Source of the DNA: Enterocloster asparagiformis | GTDB lineage: Bacteria; Bacillota; Clostridia; Lachnospirales; Lachnospiraceae | DNA length: 36,821 nucleotides | Direction of reading: 5' to 3' | Assembly (NCBI GenBank): GCA_018380885.1 | Contig: JAGZSY010000045.1 | Coordinates: 1 to 36,821 of the forward strand | Shown here: one piece after another, positions 6,951-14,884 of the stretch | Position numbering within the stretch: the first letter of the stretch is position 1 | How the letters are laid out: each line of letters opens with the position of its first letter | Translations under genes and position numbers: made by a program | The notes under the pieces: model-generated | What the model saw: only the letters and a program-made list of their open reading frames with translations | Told to the model about the DNA's origin: nothing | Database searches by the model: none

Positions 6951-6973
6951 GAGGGACCGTCACGGTCCCCCTC
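6951..6973 (-). terminator. Hairpin after the NlpC/P60 gene
   Basis: GGGACCG (6953-6959) and CGGTCCC (6963-6969) form a 7-bp stem with a 3-base loop, extended by GAG and CTC with a bulge. On the minus strand it is followed by the weak pyrimidine run CTCTCTTGTTG. It lies 28 bases past the hydrolase stop, and probably reduces transcription into the DMT gene. Confidence 0.5.
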
Positions 6974-6996
6974 GGAAATTACATTTGCAGGCAGTC

Positions 6997-8430
6997 CTAA
7001 TCCAGGAATGTCACTGCCTTACACGGCGTGCGGTAATTCGCAGGCGCAATACAGATTCCCGTGGTGGGGGTGCTGGAATGGATCACCTGGCCGCCGCCTA
7101 TGTAGATCGCCACGTGGTTGATATAGTCCCCGCTGGCATAGAACAGCAGATCGCCCGGCTTCACGTCGCTGGTGGATATCGTCCGCCCCTTGGCCGCCTG
7201 GTCTCTGGAGCTTCTGCCCGTGCTGATTCCAAAATGGGAGTACACGCTCATGACAAAGCCGGAGCAGTCCGCGCCGCTTGTCAGGCTGGTACCGCCGTAC
7301 ACGTAGGGATTGCCCAGGAACTGCTTAGCGTAGGCCACAATGGCGGTTCTCGTCGCGGAAGTCACTTCCCCGGAACTGCCTCCTCCCGGACCTGCCGCGA
7401 CAGTGGTCTCTTTGGGCTTGGCGGTGGTCTCCTTGGCCGTGGTGGGCGCGGCAGCGCTCTCCCCGCCTCCCTGCTCCGGGTTCGCAGCGATGGTTCCGCT
7501 GGCAGTGGTGTCCTTGGGCTTGGCCGCCTCCGCAGTGGTGGTCTCCTTTTTCGTGGTTTCCGCCGCGGTGGTGGACTTTTTGCGCTCCGCCTCCTTGGCC
7601 TCCTCCAATTTCCTGATGGCCTCCTCGGCTTCCTTCTTGCGCCTGGCCTCCTCGTCGGCCTTGGCCTGTTCTTCCTCCGCGGAAACCGCCTTCTGGAATT
7701 CCACAGAGGTTTTCATATAGTCCTTAAACACATATCCTTCCAAATCCGAATCAACCGCCACCTTGAGGAAATCCCCCTGTTCCTCCAGCACCACATAGTG
7801 GGCGCCCTCGGACAGCAGGGTTAACGTCTGGCTGGTCAGATCCGGGCTCTTGCGCAGGCGCAGCGTGGGGGTTCCCACAACTGTGCCGTACTGTGTTCCC
7901 ACCTGCTTGGCCCTGGTCTCGGCCTCAGCGCCGGTAACAAAATATTCCGCCTTGATGTATCCGGTCACAGAGCCGGACTTGATCTTGTACCACTTTCCGC
8001 CCTCTCCGTCCACTGTCTCCAGGATGGTCGCAGCGCTGTCGTTGTAAATCTTGCCGGTCACGCCGCTGGTAGTGTTGGCCTCGGTGCGGATATTCACATA
8101 GCCGTTTACCTTGGACACGGCCACATTGTCGTACGCTGAGGACTTCGCCTTGGTGGTCTCTGGAGCTGCCGTTGTAGCGGCGGCCGTGGCCTGGGCGGCT
8201 TGTCCTGTTCCCCCGCCGTTGTTTGAGGCTACGGAGGTGGCGGCCGCAGCGTCAAAAACCGACGACAGCGCCTGCTCCGGCTCCTCAGTGCTGGCATAGA
8301 AGTTGTTGAGCGCCACGGAAATGCCCGCCAGTGAAGAGCTTGTCTCCAGGTTGGTGGAAGCGCTGGCCGGCATCACCCAGAAAACAGAGCACACTCCTCC
8401 GGCGATCAGTATTTTCGCCAATTTCTTCAT
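6997..8430 (-). CDS. Secreted SH3/NlpC-P60 peptidoglycan endopeptidase
   Basis: The 477-residue protein has a signal peptide ending near residue 24 (VFWVMPASASTN). Two bacterial SH3 domains follow at about 98-155 (YVNIRTEANTTSGVTGKIY) and 175-230 (LRLRKSPDLTSQTL). Residues about 235-280 form a charged coiled coil, and then a Thr/Ala/Glu/Pro-rich linker leads to a C-terminal NlpC/P60 domain (about 355-477). The catalytic cysteine is C389 (GADCSGF), the histidine H439 (YINHVAIYIG), with H451 in VIHSS as a likely third residue. It should cleave peptide bonds in peptidoglycan during wall turnover. It follows trxB by 18 bases, behind GGAGAGGAG, and is probably co-transcribed with it. Confidence 0.92.
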   Translation of the reverse strand: MKKLAKILIAGGVCSVFWVMPASASTNLETSSSLAGISVALNNFYASTEEPEQALSSVFDAAAATSVASNNGGGTGQAAQATAAATTAAPETTKAKSSAYDNVAVSKVNGYVNIRTEANTTSGVTGKIYNDSAATILETVDGEGGKWYKIKSGSVTGYIKAEYFVTGAEAETRAKQVGTQYGTVVGTPTLRLRKSPDLTSQTLTLLSEGAHYVVLEEQGDFLKVAVDSDLEGYVFKDYMKTSVEFQKAVSAEEEQAKADEEARRKKEAEEAIRKLEEAKEAERKKSTTAAETTKKETTTAEAAKPKDTTASGTIAANPEQGGGESAAAPTTAKETTAKPKETTVAAGPGGGSSGEVTSATRTAIVAYAKQFLGNPYVYGGTSLTSGADCSGFVMSVYSHFGISTGRSSRDQAAKGRTISTSDVKPGDLLFYASGDYINHVAIYIGGGQVIHSSTPTTGICIAPANYRTPCKAVTFLD

Positions 8431-8448
8431 TGGAACGCGCTCCTCTCC

Positions 8449-9363
8449 CTAGTTGCCCATCAGATAGTGTTCCGCGCTGGTCACCGCGTTGGCTCCGTCC
8501 GCAGCCGCTGTCACGATCTGGCGCAGCGGTTTGGTGCGCACGTCACCCGCCGCGAAAATACCCGGCACAGAGGTCACGCCGTCCTCGCCGGCTTTAATAT
8601 ATCCGTGATCCGTCTCCACCAGCCCGGCAAAGGCCTGGCTCTCCGGCGTGATCCCCACGGCGATAAATACGCCCTGAACATCCAGATTCTGGGATTCCCC
8701 GGTTTTCACATTGGTCACCTTCAACTGCTCAACCCGGCCGTCGCCGATGATCTCGTCCGCCACGCTGTCCCACACCATCTCCACGTTGGGCAGGGAGAGC
8801 AGGGTCTCCTGCAGGCTCTTGGCAGCCCGCAGCTGATCGCGGCGATGCACCACATACACCTTGGTGCACATTCTGGCCAGGAAAATGGCATCCTCAACCG
8901 CCACGTCGCCTCCACCCACCACCGCAGTCACCTTGTTGCGGAAAAATGCGCCGTCGCAGGTAGCGCAGTAGGAAACGCCGGCGCCGGCCAGCTCCTCCTC
9001 GCCGGGGATCCCCAGCTTCCGGTGGTGCGCGCCGGTGGCGATGATCAGCGCTTTCGCCTCATAGGTCTCCTGCTCGCAGATGACCCGCTTGATCTCGCCG
9101 TCGTTCTCCACGCGGACCACCTCATCCTCCGCAAACACCGCGCCCAGGGCGTCCGCATGCTCGCGCAGCTTCATGCCCAAGTCGTATCCGCCCAGGCCGG
9201 GAAGGCCGGGATAATTGTCAACCTCATATGTGGTGAGCACCTGTCCGCCGCTCACCATGGCCTTCTCCACCACCAGGGTGTTCAGCCTTGCTCTCTGGGC
9301 ATAGATCGCTGCAGCCAGTCCGGCCGGCCCGGAACCAATAATGATCAAATCATATCTCATCAT
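8449..9363 (-). CDS. trxB: Thioredoxin-disulfide reductase
   Basis: I choose the start at ATG 9363, directly before a second ATG and about 10 bases after AAAGGA, giving 304 residues. Longer starts add an unrelated N-terminus. The FAD-binding loop GSGPAGLAAA is at residues 10-19, the redox-active pair C133/C136 in CATCDGAFF, the NADPH-binding loop in VVGGGDVAVEDA, and the C-terminal FAD motif in IFAAGDVRTKPLRQI. The enzyme reduces thioredoxin with NADPH in the cytoplasm. No thioredoxin gene is adjacent. The downstream neighbour is the NlpC/P60 hydrolase. Confidence 0.95.
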   Translation of the reverse strand: MMRYDLIIIGSGPAGLAAAIYAQRARLNTLVVEKAMVSGGQVLTTYEVDNYPGLPGLGGYDLGMKLREHADALGAVFAEDEVVRVENDGEIKRVICEQETYEAKALIIATGAHHRKLGIPGEEELAGAGVSYCATCDGAFFRNKVTAVVGGGDVAVEDAIFLARMCTKVYVVHRRDQLRAAKSLQETLLSLPNVEMVWDSVADEIIGDGRVEQLKVTNVKTGESQNLDVQGVFIAVGITPESQAFAGLVETDHGYIKAGEDGVTSVPGIFAAGDVRTKPLRQIVTAAADGANAVTSAEHYLMGN

Positions 9364-9455
9364 ACCATCACAATCCTTTACTGTTATTATTTGTGTCTGC
9401 GGCGGCGAAAATACCATCCCGCGTCCATTTTATCGTTTTTTGGCAACTATCAATT

Positions 9456-9464
9456 ATTATAACA
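9456..9464 (-). promoter_or_regulatory. Candidate trxB promoter (extended -10)
   Basis: On the minus strand TATAAT (9461-9456) is preceded by TG at 9464-9463, an extended -10 element. The -35 region is poor. It is the best promoter candidate in the space between trxB and the divergent reductase gene. Confidence 0.5.
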
Positions 9465-9554
9465 CATGGTTTCCATTTGTTGTACCTGATTTTCTTACAA
9501 TTCATCTTCCGTAACCCGGCAATCCCCGCTCTGCTTACTTTTTCTCCCAATTAC

Positions 9555-9583
9555 TTGAAATCGCCCCGCCAAATGTTTATAAT
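9555..9583 (+). promoter_or_regulatory. Promoter of the SDR gene
   Basis: TTGAAA (9555-9560), a 17-base spacer and TATAAT (9578-9583) make a strong sigma-A promoter. The start would be near 9590, about 45 bases before ATG 9635. Confidence 0.75.
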
Positions 9584-9634
9584 CATTTTATTGGAAACAA
9601 TCGTTTATCGGATATGACCGAAAGGAGGCAATCT

Positions 9635-10366
9635 ATGCCGCGCAAAACTGTTTTGGTAACCGGGGCGTCCAGGGGAATCGGCAAAGCCGTGGCCATCAAA
9701 TTTGCCAAGAAAGGCTACAATGTGGTGATCAGCTGTATCAACCGGGCTGACCAGCTGGAGCAGACCCGCAAAGAGATTGAGAGCTTTCAGGCCCCCTGCC
9801 TGGCCTATCTGGGCGACATGGGGGACTTAAAATGCTGCGAGACATTATTTTCCCAAATCCGCACCCGCTTCGGGGGCGTGGATGTGCTGGTAAACAACGC
9901 CGGAATCTCCTACATCGGCCTGTTACAGGATATGTCCGCCGAGGACTGGGAGCGGATGCTCCACGTGAACCTGACCTCGGTATTCAACTGCTGCAAGCTG
10001 GCAATCCCCTACATGGTGCGCCAGAAGCAGGGCAAGATCGTCAACGTATCCTCCGTCTGGGGTGTGGTGGGCGCTTCCTGCGAGACCGCGTACTCCGCCA
10101 CAAAAGGCGGCATCAACGCGCTGACCAGGGCTCTTGCCAAGGAGCTGGCCCCCTCCAATATCCAGGTGAACGCCGTGGCCTGCGGCGCCATCGACACGGA
10201 GATGAACCAGTGGATGGAGGAGGACGAGCTAATCTCCTTGGTGGATGAAATCCCGGCCGGACGCCTGGGCTCAGCCGAGGAGGTGGCGGACCTGGTCTAC
10301 CACTTAGGCTACAAGAACGGATACCTCACCGGCCAGGTCATCGGCCTGGACGGGGGCTGGATTTGA
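9635..10366 (+). CDS. FabG-like short-chain dehydrogenase/reductase
   Basis: Translation starts at ATG 9635 behind AAAGGAGG (9621-9628); an ATG at 9614 lies upstream of that site and is rejected. The 243-residue protein is a classical SDR: the cofactor loop TGASRGIGKA at residues 9-18, NNAG at 87-90, N112, and the catalytic S140, Y153 and K157 (SSVWGVVG, YSATK). The ending LTGQVIGLDGGW is typical of FabG-type enzymes. It probably reduces a 3-oxoacyl thioester or a similar ketone with NADPH. No fatty-acid or polyketide genes are nearby, so a biosynthetic FabG role cannot be assumed. It is a single gene with its own promoter. Confidence 0.9.
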   Translation: MPRKTVLVTGASRGIGKAVAIKFAKKGYNVVISCINRADQLEQTRKEIESFQAPCLAYLGDMGDLKCCETLFSQIRTRFGGVDVLVNNAGISYIGLLQDMSAEDWERMLHVNLTSVFNCCKLAIPYMVRQKQGKIVNVSSVWGVVGASCETAYSATKGGINALTRALAKELAPSNIQVNAVACGAIDTEMNQWMEEDELISLVDEIPAGRLGSAEEVADLVYHLGYKNGYLTGQVIGLDGGWI

Positions 10367-10406
10367 CCGGAGCACAGGGCAAATCCTTACAAAATCATTA
10401 CATGCA

Positions 10407-10437
10407 TTGACCCTGGAGCGACTCCAGGGTGTAGAAT
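10407..10437 (+). promoter_or_regulatory. MerR-type promoter with operator dyad
   Basis: TTGACC (10407-10412) and TAGAAT (10432-10437) are separated by 19 bases, the overlong spacer typical of promoters activated by MerR-family regulators. The spacer is almost filled by a perfect dyad: arms ACCCTGGAG (10410-10418) and CTCCAGGGT (10422-10430) around CGA. MerR proteins bind such a dyad between the boxes and twist the DNA to align them. The leader to ATG 10478 would be about 33 bases. No MerR gene is in the window. Confidence 0.85.
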
Positions 10438-10477
10438 GTCCTTACATGAATCGGAGAAATGTAAGGAGGTCTTATCC

Positions 10478-10933
10478 ATGAAATTAAAACATTTGGCAGC
10501 CGTTTCACTGGCTCTGGCCTTGACAGCCGGCAACGCGTTCCCGGCCTTTGCCGCAGGCTTTACCCACACGCCTCAGGGCTGGAAATACCAGTGGGGTAAC
10601 GGCGACTACTGTACAAACAACTGGGTTCAATATAAAAATCACTGGTTTTATTTTGGCGATGACCAGATCATGCGCACCGGATGGATTCAGCGCGACGGCA
10701 CCTGGTACTTCGCCGCGGACACGGGAGAGCTTCAGGGCGGGCTCATCAAAGTCAACGGAAACGCTTACTATATGAATACCAGCACCTGCAAAATGTATAC
10801 CGGCTCCGCCGAATACAACGGAAAGAGCTACAACTTTACAGAAAACGGCACCACCAACGGAACGCCTTATATCTACCAGGAATGGAACAGCGACGGCACC
10901 ATTCGCAGAGGCACGAAATTCGGCGTGCGCTAA
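10478..10933 (+). CDS. Small secreted cell-wall-binding-repeat protein
   Basis: The start is ATG 10478 with AAGGAGGT seven bases upstream; the longer frame from 10436 overlaps the promoter. The 151-residue product has a signal peptide (MKLKHLAAVSLALALTAGNA, cleaved after AFPAFAA). The rest is made of aromatic wall-binding repeats of the choline-binding type (HWFYFGDDQIMRTGWIQRDG, TWYFAADTGELQGG, AYYMNTSTCKMYTG) and a short C-terminal part ending TIRRGTKFGVR. There is no enzymatic domain, so it is likely a surface-attached structural or binding protein. The MerR-type promoter suggests induction by a small molecule or stress. The ligand is unknown. Confidence 0.85.
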   Translation: MKLKHLAAVSLALALTAGNAFPAFAAGFTHTPQGWKYQWGNGDYCTNNWVQYKNHWFYFGDDQIMRTGWIQRDGTWYFAADTGELQGGLIKVNGNAYYMNTSTCKMYTGSAEYNGKSYNFTENGTTNGTPYIYQEWNSDGTIRRGTKFGVR

Positions 10934-10981
10934 TCCCGCTTACACCCCATTTTTGATGGTTTTGCACTCTATTTCAGAAAA

Positions 10982-11010
10982 CCCCCCGGAATATTCCGGG
11001 GGGATTTTTC
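10982..11010. terminator. Bidirectional intrinsic terminator
   Basis: A 22-base perfect palindrome of CCCCCCGGAAT and its complement (10982-11003) is followed by GATTTTTC on the plus strand and by GTTTTC-type sequence on the minus strand. It ends the small wall-binding gene and probably also the sigma/anti-sigma transcript, which converges from the right. Confidence 0.9.
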
Positions 11011-11037
11011 TGTCCGTGCCGTCGGGCCTGCGCCGGG

Positions 11038-11547
11038 TCAATACCCCAGCAGACTGGCCAGCGCTCCGATGAGCACCGGTATCAAAATGGGCAGGCACAG
11101 CAGCAGGCCCTGCTCCATAAAGGTGCCCCTGTGCTCCCTGAGCTTTTTCTCTTCCCGCTGGTAAAATTCGCGTTTTGAATTGTCCAGGTCGAAGTTGTAC
11201 TCATAAATGTGGCTGTAAATGGTGATATAAGCGGTGAGGACCAGCGCAATGCAGAAAAACCGCAGCAGGCCCTCTTTGCCGAAGCGCAGTCCGGCCGCGT
11301 ACAGTGACGGCCAGAATATATACCATAACAGTCGGAAATGCAATCCGCGGATGATCTTCCTGTCGGTCTTTTCTAACGGCGCCTCCACCGGCACCTCCAC
11401 CTTCTTCAGGCACTGGTCCAGACGCCTGCGGCACTCGCTGCAGTGCTCCATATGGTCCCGCATATAATCTCTCGTATCCTCACTCAGCAGGTCCTCCCCG
11501 TACATGGGCAAAAGATCCCGCACAATCGCGCAATCATTCCGTTCCAT
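11038..11547 (-). CDS. Anti-sigma factor with zinc-finger motif, membrane-anchored
   Basis: The 169-residue protein starts at ATG 11547, about seven bases after GGAGG; an ATG at 11553 overlaps the sigma stop codon and is a weaker alternative. The N-terminus holds a HxxxCxxC zinc-binding anti-sigma motif (DHMEHCSECRRRLDQCL), as in ZAS proteins. One or two hydrophobic helices lie near residues 95-120, and a further one at the C-terminus (LLLCLPILIPVLIGALASLL). It should hold the sigma factor encoded immediately upstream in an inactive state at the membrane. The call rests on motif plus pairing with an ECF sigma gene. Confidence 0.85.
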   Translation of the reverse strand: MERNDCAIVRDLLPMYGEDLLSEDTRDYMRDHMEHCSECRRRLDQCLKKVEVPVEAPLEKTDRKIIRGLHFRLLWYIFWPSLYAAGLRFGKEGLLRFFCIALVLTAYITIYSHIYEYNFDLDNSKREFYQREEKKLREHRGTFMEQGLLLCLPILIPVLIGALASLLGY

Positions 11548-11549
11548 CG

Positions 11550-12035
11550 TCATTCCTCCTCCAACTGCTCCAGCAAACGGTTCTTGCAGCGCATAAAGTT
11601 TACCCTGCACCACACCTCGGTCTTTCCCAGCATGGCCGCGGTCTCCCGAAAGGACAGGCCGCCGAAAATCCGAAAGTACATCAGGCTTCGCAGCGGTTCC
11701 TCCAACAGGTCCAGATACCGGAACACAGCCCTGATCTGCTCTTTTTCCTGGTAATCCCCGGCCAGGTCTCCCTGGACCGGCATGGACTCATCCAACGGAA
11801 CCACAGGCGGATTCCGGCGCAGCCAGCGGAAATACTCATTCCTGGCGATGGTGAAAATCCAGGTTTTTACGGAGCTGTCCCCACGAAACCCGGTGATTCC
11901 CTTGATCACCTGCAGAAAAGTGGACTGGAGAATATCCTCCGCCACATGCCGGTTCCGGCACATGGAGAGCAGATAAGCGTAGACCATGGCGGAATACTGG
12001 CGATATAACGCCTCTATCTCATCACTCGTACCCAT
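11550..12035 (-). CDS. ECF-type RNA polymerase sigma factor
   Basis: The 161-residue protein starts at ATG 12035 behind AAGGAGGAGGA. Sigma region 2 spans about residues 8-75 (EALYRQYSAMVYAYLLSMCR, DILQSTFLQVIKGITGFRGD, WIFTIARNEYFRWLRR). Region 4 spans about 105-158 (LLEEPLRSLMYFRIFGGLSF, RETAAMLGKTEVWCRVNFMR). Size and absence of region 3 place it in group IV. It recruits RNA polymerase to an unknown regulon when released by the adjacent anti-sigma factor. Its stop nearly touches the anti-sigma start, so the two are coupled. No close ECF-style promoter was recognised upstream. Confidence 0.92.
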   Translation of the reverse strand: MGTSDEIEALYRQYSAMVYAYLLSMCRNRHVAEDILQSTFLQVIKGITGFRGDSSVKTWIFTIARNEYFRWLRRNPPVVPLDESMPVQGDLAGDYQEKEQIRAVFRYLDLLEEPLRSLMYFRIFGGLSFRETAAMLGKTEVWCRVNFMRCKNRLLEQLEEE

Positions 12036-12104
12036 CTCTGTCCTCCTCCTTCTACCTGTTAGAGCCGCAAAATGAAGGAATGTTACAGCATTATTTTTTT
12101 ATTT

Positions 12105-12791
12105 TTATCCCGGCTGAACGCCGGACGGACCGTCGTAGCGCACATATCGGTCCTCCGAGACATTGACTGTGGACACGCCCATATCATCCTCAACCGTAGC
12201 GGGGTAAAACCACACGCTTCCGTCCCCCAAACCGATGAGCCCGTCCTTGCAGAACAGATCCGAGGCCGACACCGCTCCCAGCTTTTCCCTGAACTGTGCC
12301 GTAAAAATCTCGTCGTAGTAAGCCAGAAATTCCTCAGCGCTGCCCGCCGTGCCTTCGCCTGCAGGCGTTTTCACCTTGCGGGGATAGGTGATCATCCCGG
12401 CCACAGCCTCCCGATTATCTGCTTTCACCGCCTCCAGAAAGGTTGTCACAAAGGCCGCAGCCTCCTCCTTTGACATGCCGCTCTGCTCAAAAAACGCCTG
12501 TGCGTCCTCCCCCTGGGAGGCGGGCTGCTCTGTGCTTCCGGACTCAACCGGAATACCGGCGGTTACGCTCTCCGCGCCGTCCTGTGCAGCGGTTTCTTCC
12601 GTCTCCCCGGCTGCGGACTGAGAATCGCTCTCCCCGGCCGCGCTCTGCTCTGCCGTGGTCTCCGCTCCGCTGGCGGCCGTCGTCTGACCGGCTGTCTCAA
12701 TCTCCGCGTACCGGCCGCAGGCCGACAACTGCGCGGCCGCCAAAACCGCAGCAAACAACATGGCTGATTTTCGACTCAATCTCACTATCAT
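12105..12791 (-). CDS. Putative lipoprotein upstream of an ECF sigma pair
   Basis: A lipoprotein signal with lipobox LSAC lies near residues 20-25 (AAQLSACGRYAE). Residues about 30-95 are a low-complexity Ala/Glu/Thr/Ser/Gly linker, and about 98-228 form a globular domain (SKEEAAAFVTTFLEAVKADN, then REAVAGMITYPRKVK) resembling NTF2-like or DUF4878-type domains of Firmicute lipoproteins. ATG 12791 sits close to GGGAGGAA; a GTG at 12785 has better spacing and may be the true start. The gene precedes the sigma factor by 69 bases with no terminator, so it may share the transcript and feed an envelope signal to it. That role is inferred. Confidence 0.75.
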   Translation of the reverse strand: MIVRLSRKSAMLFAAVLAAAQLSACGRYAEIETAGQTTAASGAETTAEQSAAGESDSQSAAGETEETAAQDGAESVTAGIPVESGSTEQPASQGEDAQAFFEQSGMSKEEAAAFVTTFLEAVKADNREAVAGMITYPRKVKTPAGEGTAGSAEEFLAYYDEIFTAQFREKLGAVSASDLFCKDGLIGLGDGSVWFYPATVEDDMGVSTVNVSEDRYVRYDGPSGVQPG

Positions 12792-12835
12792 TTCCTCCCA
12801 TCCGTTCCAGTCACAGCAGAATTACTGTTTGTTCT

Positions 12836-12841
12836 ATTATA
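12836..12841 (-). promoter_or_regulatory. Candidate -10 box for the lipoprotein-sigma operon
   Basis: A perfect TATAAT on the minus strand lies 45 bases upstream of the lipoprotein start. No good -35 is found at 16-18 bases (ATATTA at 17). The rest of 12842-12936 is AT-rich with no gene seen. Confidence 0.4.
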
Positions 12842-12936
12842 CATTTTCTGGGAAAAAATAATATTACCAAACTCTTAATATAATCCATCCATTATTATTA
12901 ATATTCGACATCATTCTTTCGCCCGCCTGTTTCCAC

Positions 12937-12974
12937 GCAAAAAAAACCTCCCGGAGAAATCCCCGGAAGGTTTT
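12937..12974 (-). terminator. Intrinsic terminator of rplM-rpsI
   Basis: On the minus strand AACCTTCCGG and CCGGGAGGTT form a 10-bp stem with one mismatch and an 8-base loop, followed by eight U residues. It begins 35 bases after the rpsI stop. Confidence 0.88.
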
Positions 12975-13008
12975 GAGTGTTGTCTTGAATTGTACGTCCT
13001 GAATGCGA

Positions 13009-13401
13009 TTAACGCTTGGAGAACTGCGGAGCGCGACGTGCGGCCTTTAAGCCGTACTTCTTTCTCTCTTTCATTCTCGGGTCTCTGGTCAGGTAGCCCG
13101 CTTTCTTCAGGATCGGTCTGTACTCAGCATCCGCCTGAAGCAGAGCTCTGGAAATTCCGTGACGGATCGCACCCGCCTGTCCGGAAAAGCCGCCGCCGCG
13201 AACGTTTACCAGAACGTCGAACTTGTCGCCGGTCTCGGTCGCTACTAAGGGCTGACGAACGATTAACTTTAATGTTTCAAGTCCAAGATACTCGTCAATG
13301 GTTCTCTTGTTGATAGTGATATTGCCGGTACCCGGTACTAAATATACTCTGGCGATGGATTTTTTTCTTCTGCCTGTTCCGTAAAATTTTGCGCTAGCCA
13401 T
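13009..13401 (-). CDS. rpsI: 30S ribosomal protein S9
   Basis: The start is ATG 13401 ([20 protein letters not shown]), behind GGAGGAAGAAAATATC; the upstream ATG at 13419 overlaps that site. The 130-residue protein has the S9 core ([40 protein letters not shown]) and the conserved basic tail [14 protein letters not shown] that reaches the P site. It follows rplM by 24 bases and is co-transcribed with it. Confidence 0.98.
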   Translation of the reverse strand: MASAKFYGTGRRKKSIARVYLVPGTGNITINKRTIDEYLGLETLKLIVRQPLVATETGDKFDVLVNVRGGGFSGQAGAIRHGISRALLQADAEYRPILKKAGYLTRDPRMKERKKYGLKAARRAPQFSKR

Positions 13402-13425
13402 GATATTTTCTTCCTCCATTCCTCA

Positions 13426-13854
13426 TTAAAATGTTAAAACTTCGGGCTTCTGAGCTGCCTGCTGATGATCCGGGCCAGCGTATACGTGAAGCTTGTCAAA
13501 CATGCTTCTGCCCAGCGTTCCCTTGGGAAGCATACCTTTAACGGCTAACTCTACAACCTTCTCAGGCTTCTTAGCCATCATCTCACGCAGGGTGGTCTCT
13601 CTCATACCGCCCACATAATCGGAGTGGTTGTAATAAATCTTCTGATCTAATTTCTTACCGGTCACTTTCACCTTGTCCGCATTTACAACGATCACATAAT
13701 CGCCGCAATCCATGTGGGGGGTGAAGGTCGGTTTGTTCTTTCCTCTTAATACCTTAGCCACTTCTGAAGCCAAACGTCCTAATGTACATCCGGTCGCATC
13801 AACTACATACCATTTTCTCTCGATTGTCGCTGGACTAGCCATAAAACTCTTCAT
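13426..13854 (-). CDS. rplM: 50S ribosomal protein L13
   Basis: The 142-residue length and sequence match L13 ([60 protein letters not shown]). ATG 13854 follows ACAGGAGG. It is an early assembly protein of the large subunit. Its own strong promoter (14035-14007) and structured leader precede it, in addition to possible readthrough from truA. It pairs with rpsI as in nearly all bacteria. Confidence 0.98.
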   Translation of the reverse strand: MKSFMASPATIERKWYVVDATGCTLGRLASEVAKVLRGKNKPTFTPHMDCGDYVIVVNADKVKVTGKKLDQKIYYNHSDYVGGMRETTLREMMAKKPEKVVELAVKGMLPKGTLGRSMFDKLHVYAGPDHQQAAQKPEVLTF

Positions 13855-14000
13855 GGGGTAAACCTCCTGTTAAATTCAACCTTATTCTACCTGACGCGCG
13901 CCTCTGGGCGCCCTCTGTATGCATGATAAATATGGGAAGTATTTATCAATCAAATGCTTACTCCGGGGCAATGGCTAAGCATTCTTTGCTAATGTCACAG
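13855..14000 (-). promoter_or_regulatory. Structured rplM leader (probable L13 autoregulatory element)
   Basis: The leader of about 145 bases folds into at least two hairpins. AATGCTTA and TAAGCATT (13976-13983 with 13953-13960) form an 8-bp stem with a 15-base loop containing the GCCATTGC segment. GATAAATA and TATTTATC (13940-13947 with 13925-13932) form an 8-bp stem with a 7-base loop. A leader of this kind, bound by L13 to repress its own operon, is known in Firmicutes (L13 leader). Assignment to that family is from position and general form only. Confidence 0.6.
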
Positions 14001-14006
14001 TTTTAT

Positions 14007-14035
14007 ATTATATTACATCCGTCCGGGCGTGTCAA
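14007..14035 (-). promoter_or_regulatory. Strong rplM-rpsI promoter
   Basis: On the minus strand a perfect TTGACA (14035-14030), 17-base spacer and perfect TATAAT (14012-14007). The start would be near 14000. It lies in the 29 bases just after the truA stop codon. Confidence 0.92.
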
Positions 14036-14064
14036 CCACTTTCTCGCCCCAAAATGCATATTTT

Positions 14065-14835
14065 TCAAGGTTTTTCCGGCATCAGCGGCTTCTCGTCCGG
14101 GTAATGCATCCGGACCAGGGTCAGGCCCTTGGCCGGCGCCGTGGGACCCGCTGTGCGGCGGTCCTCTGCCGCCAGAATCTCCTTCACCTTCCCCGGCTCG
14201 ATCAGACCCGTCCCGGTCTGCATAAGCGTGCCGGCGATGATCCGCACCATGTTGTAGAGAAAGCCGCTGCCTGTGACGCGGATGGTGATCACATCCTCCA
14301 AGTCCCGGTCCACCGTCAGCTCATAGACGGTCCGCACCGTCTCAGTCACCTGGGTCTTGGCGCTGCAAAAGCTCTTAAAATCGTGCTCCCCGACGATGAA
14401 TGCCGCCGCCTGGCGCATTTTCTCCAAATCCAGATTGTAGTAACAAAAGTACGTGTAGAGGCGTTTGTCCGGCATCTCGATTTTCCGGTTCAAGATTTTG
14501 TACTCGTAGGTCTTGACGCACCGCTGCTTTCTGGGATGCCAGTCCGGCGCCACCTCCTCTGAGCTCAGCACCCGGATATCCTCGGGAAGCCGCTGGTTTA
14601 CCGCCAGGCAGACCTTGTCCGGCGCCATCCTGTTCTCCGTATCGAACACCGCCACGTTCCCCCGTGCGTGCACTCCCGCGTCCGTGCGGCTGGCGCCGAT
14701 CACGGCGATGGGTTCCCGCAAAAGCTCCGTCAGCGCCCTGTTCAGCACTTCCTCGATTGTCACCGCATTGGGCTGGAACTGCCAGCCGTGGTAGTTGGTG
14801 CCGTCGTAGGCCACCACCAGCCGAATCCGTCTCAT
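14065..14835 (-). CDS. truA: tRNA pseudouridine(38-40) synthase
   Basis: I choose ATG 14835 (MRRIRLVVAYDGTNYHGWQF), eight bases after AAAGGA; longer starts add non-conserved residues. The 256-residue enzyme has the catalytic aspartate D52 in ASRTDAGVHA, and the C-terminal signature GSGFLYNMVRIIAGTL. It isomerises uridines 38-40 in the anticodon arm of tRNAs. It follows ecfT by 49 bases in the widespread Firmicute order ecfA1-ecfA2-ecfT-truA-rplM-rpsI. Confidence 0.95.
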   Translation of the reverse strand: MRRIRLVVAYDGTNYHGWQFQPNAVTIEEVLNRALTELLREPIAVIGASRTDAGVHARGNVAVFDTENRMAPDKVCLAVNQRLPEDIRVLSSEEVAPDWHPRKQRCVKTYEYKILNRKIEMPDKRLYTYFCYYNLDLEKMRQAAAFIVGEHDFKSFCSAKTQVTETVRTVYELTVDRDLEDVITIRVTGSGFLYNMVRIIAGTLMQTGTGLIEPGKVKEILAAEDRRTAGPTAPAKGLTLVRMHYPDEKPLMPEKP

Positions 14836-14884
14836 GTTTCCGATCCTTTCCATAATTAATGGGCAATGTGGCCCCGCACCATCC

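Noticed and set aside
8467..9462. 331-residue plus-strand reading frame
   Set aside because: Antisense shadow of trxB, which has all its cofactor and redox motifs on the minus strand.
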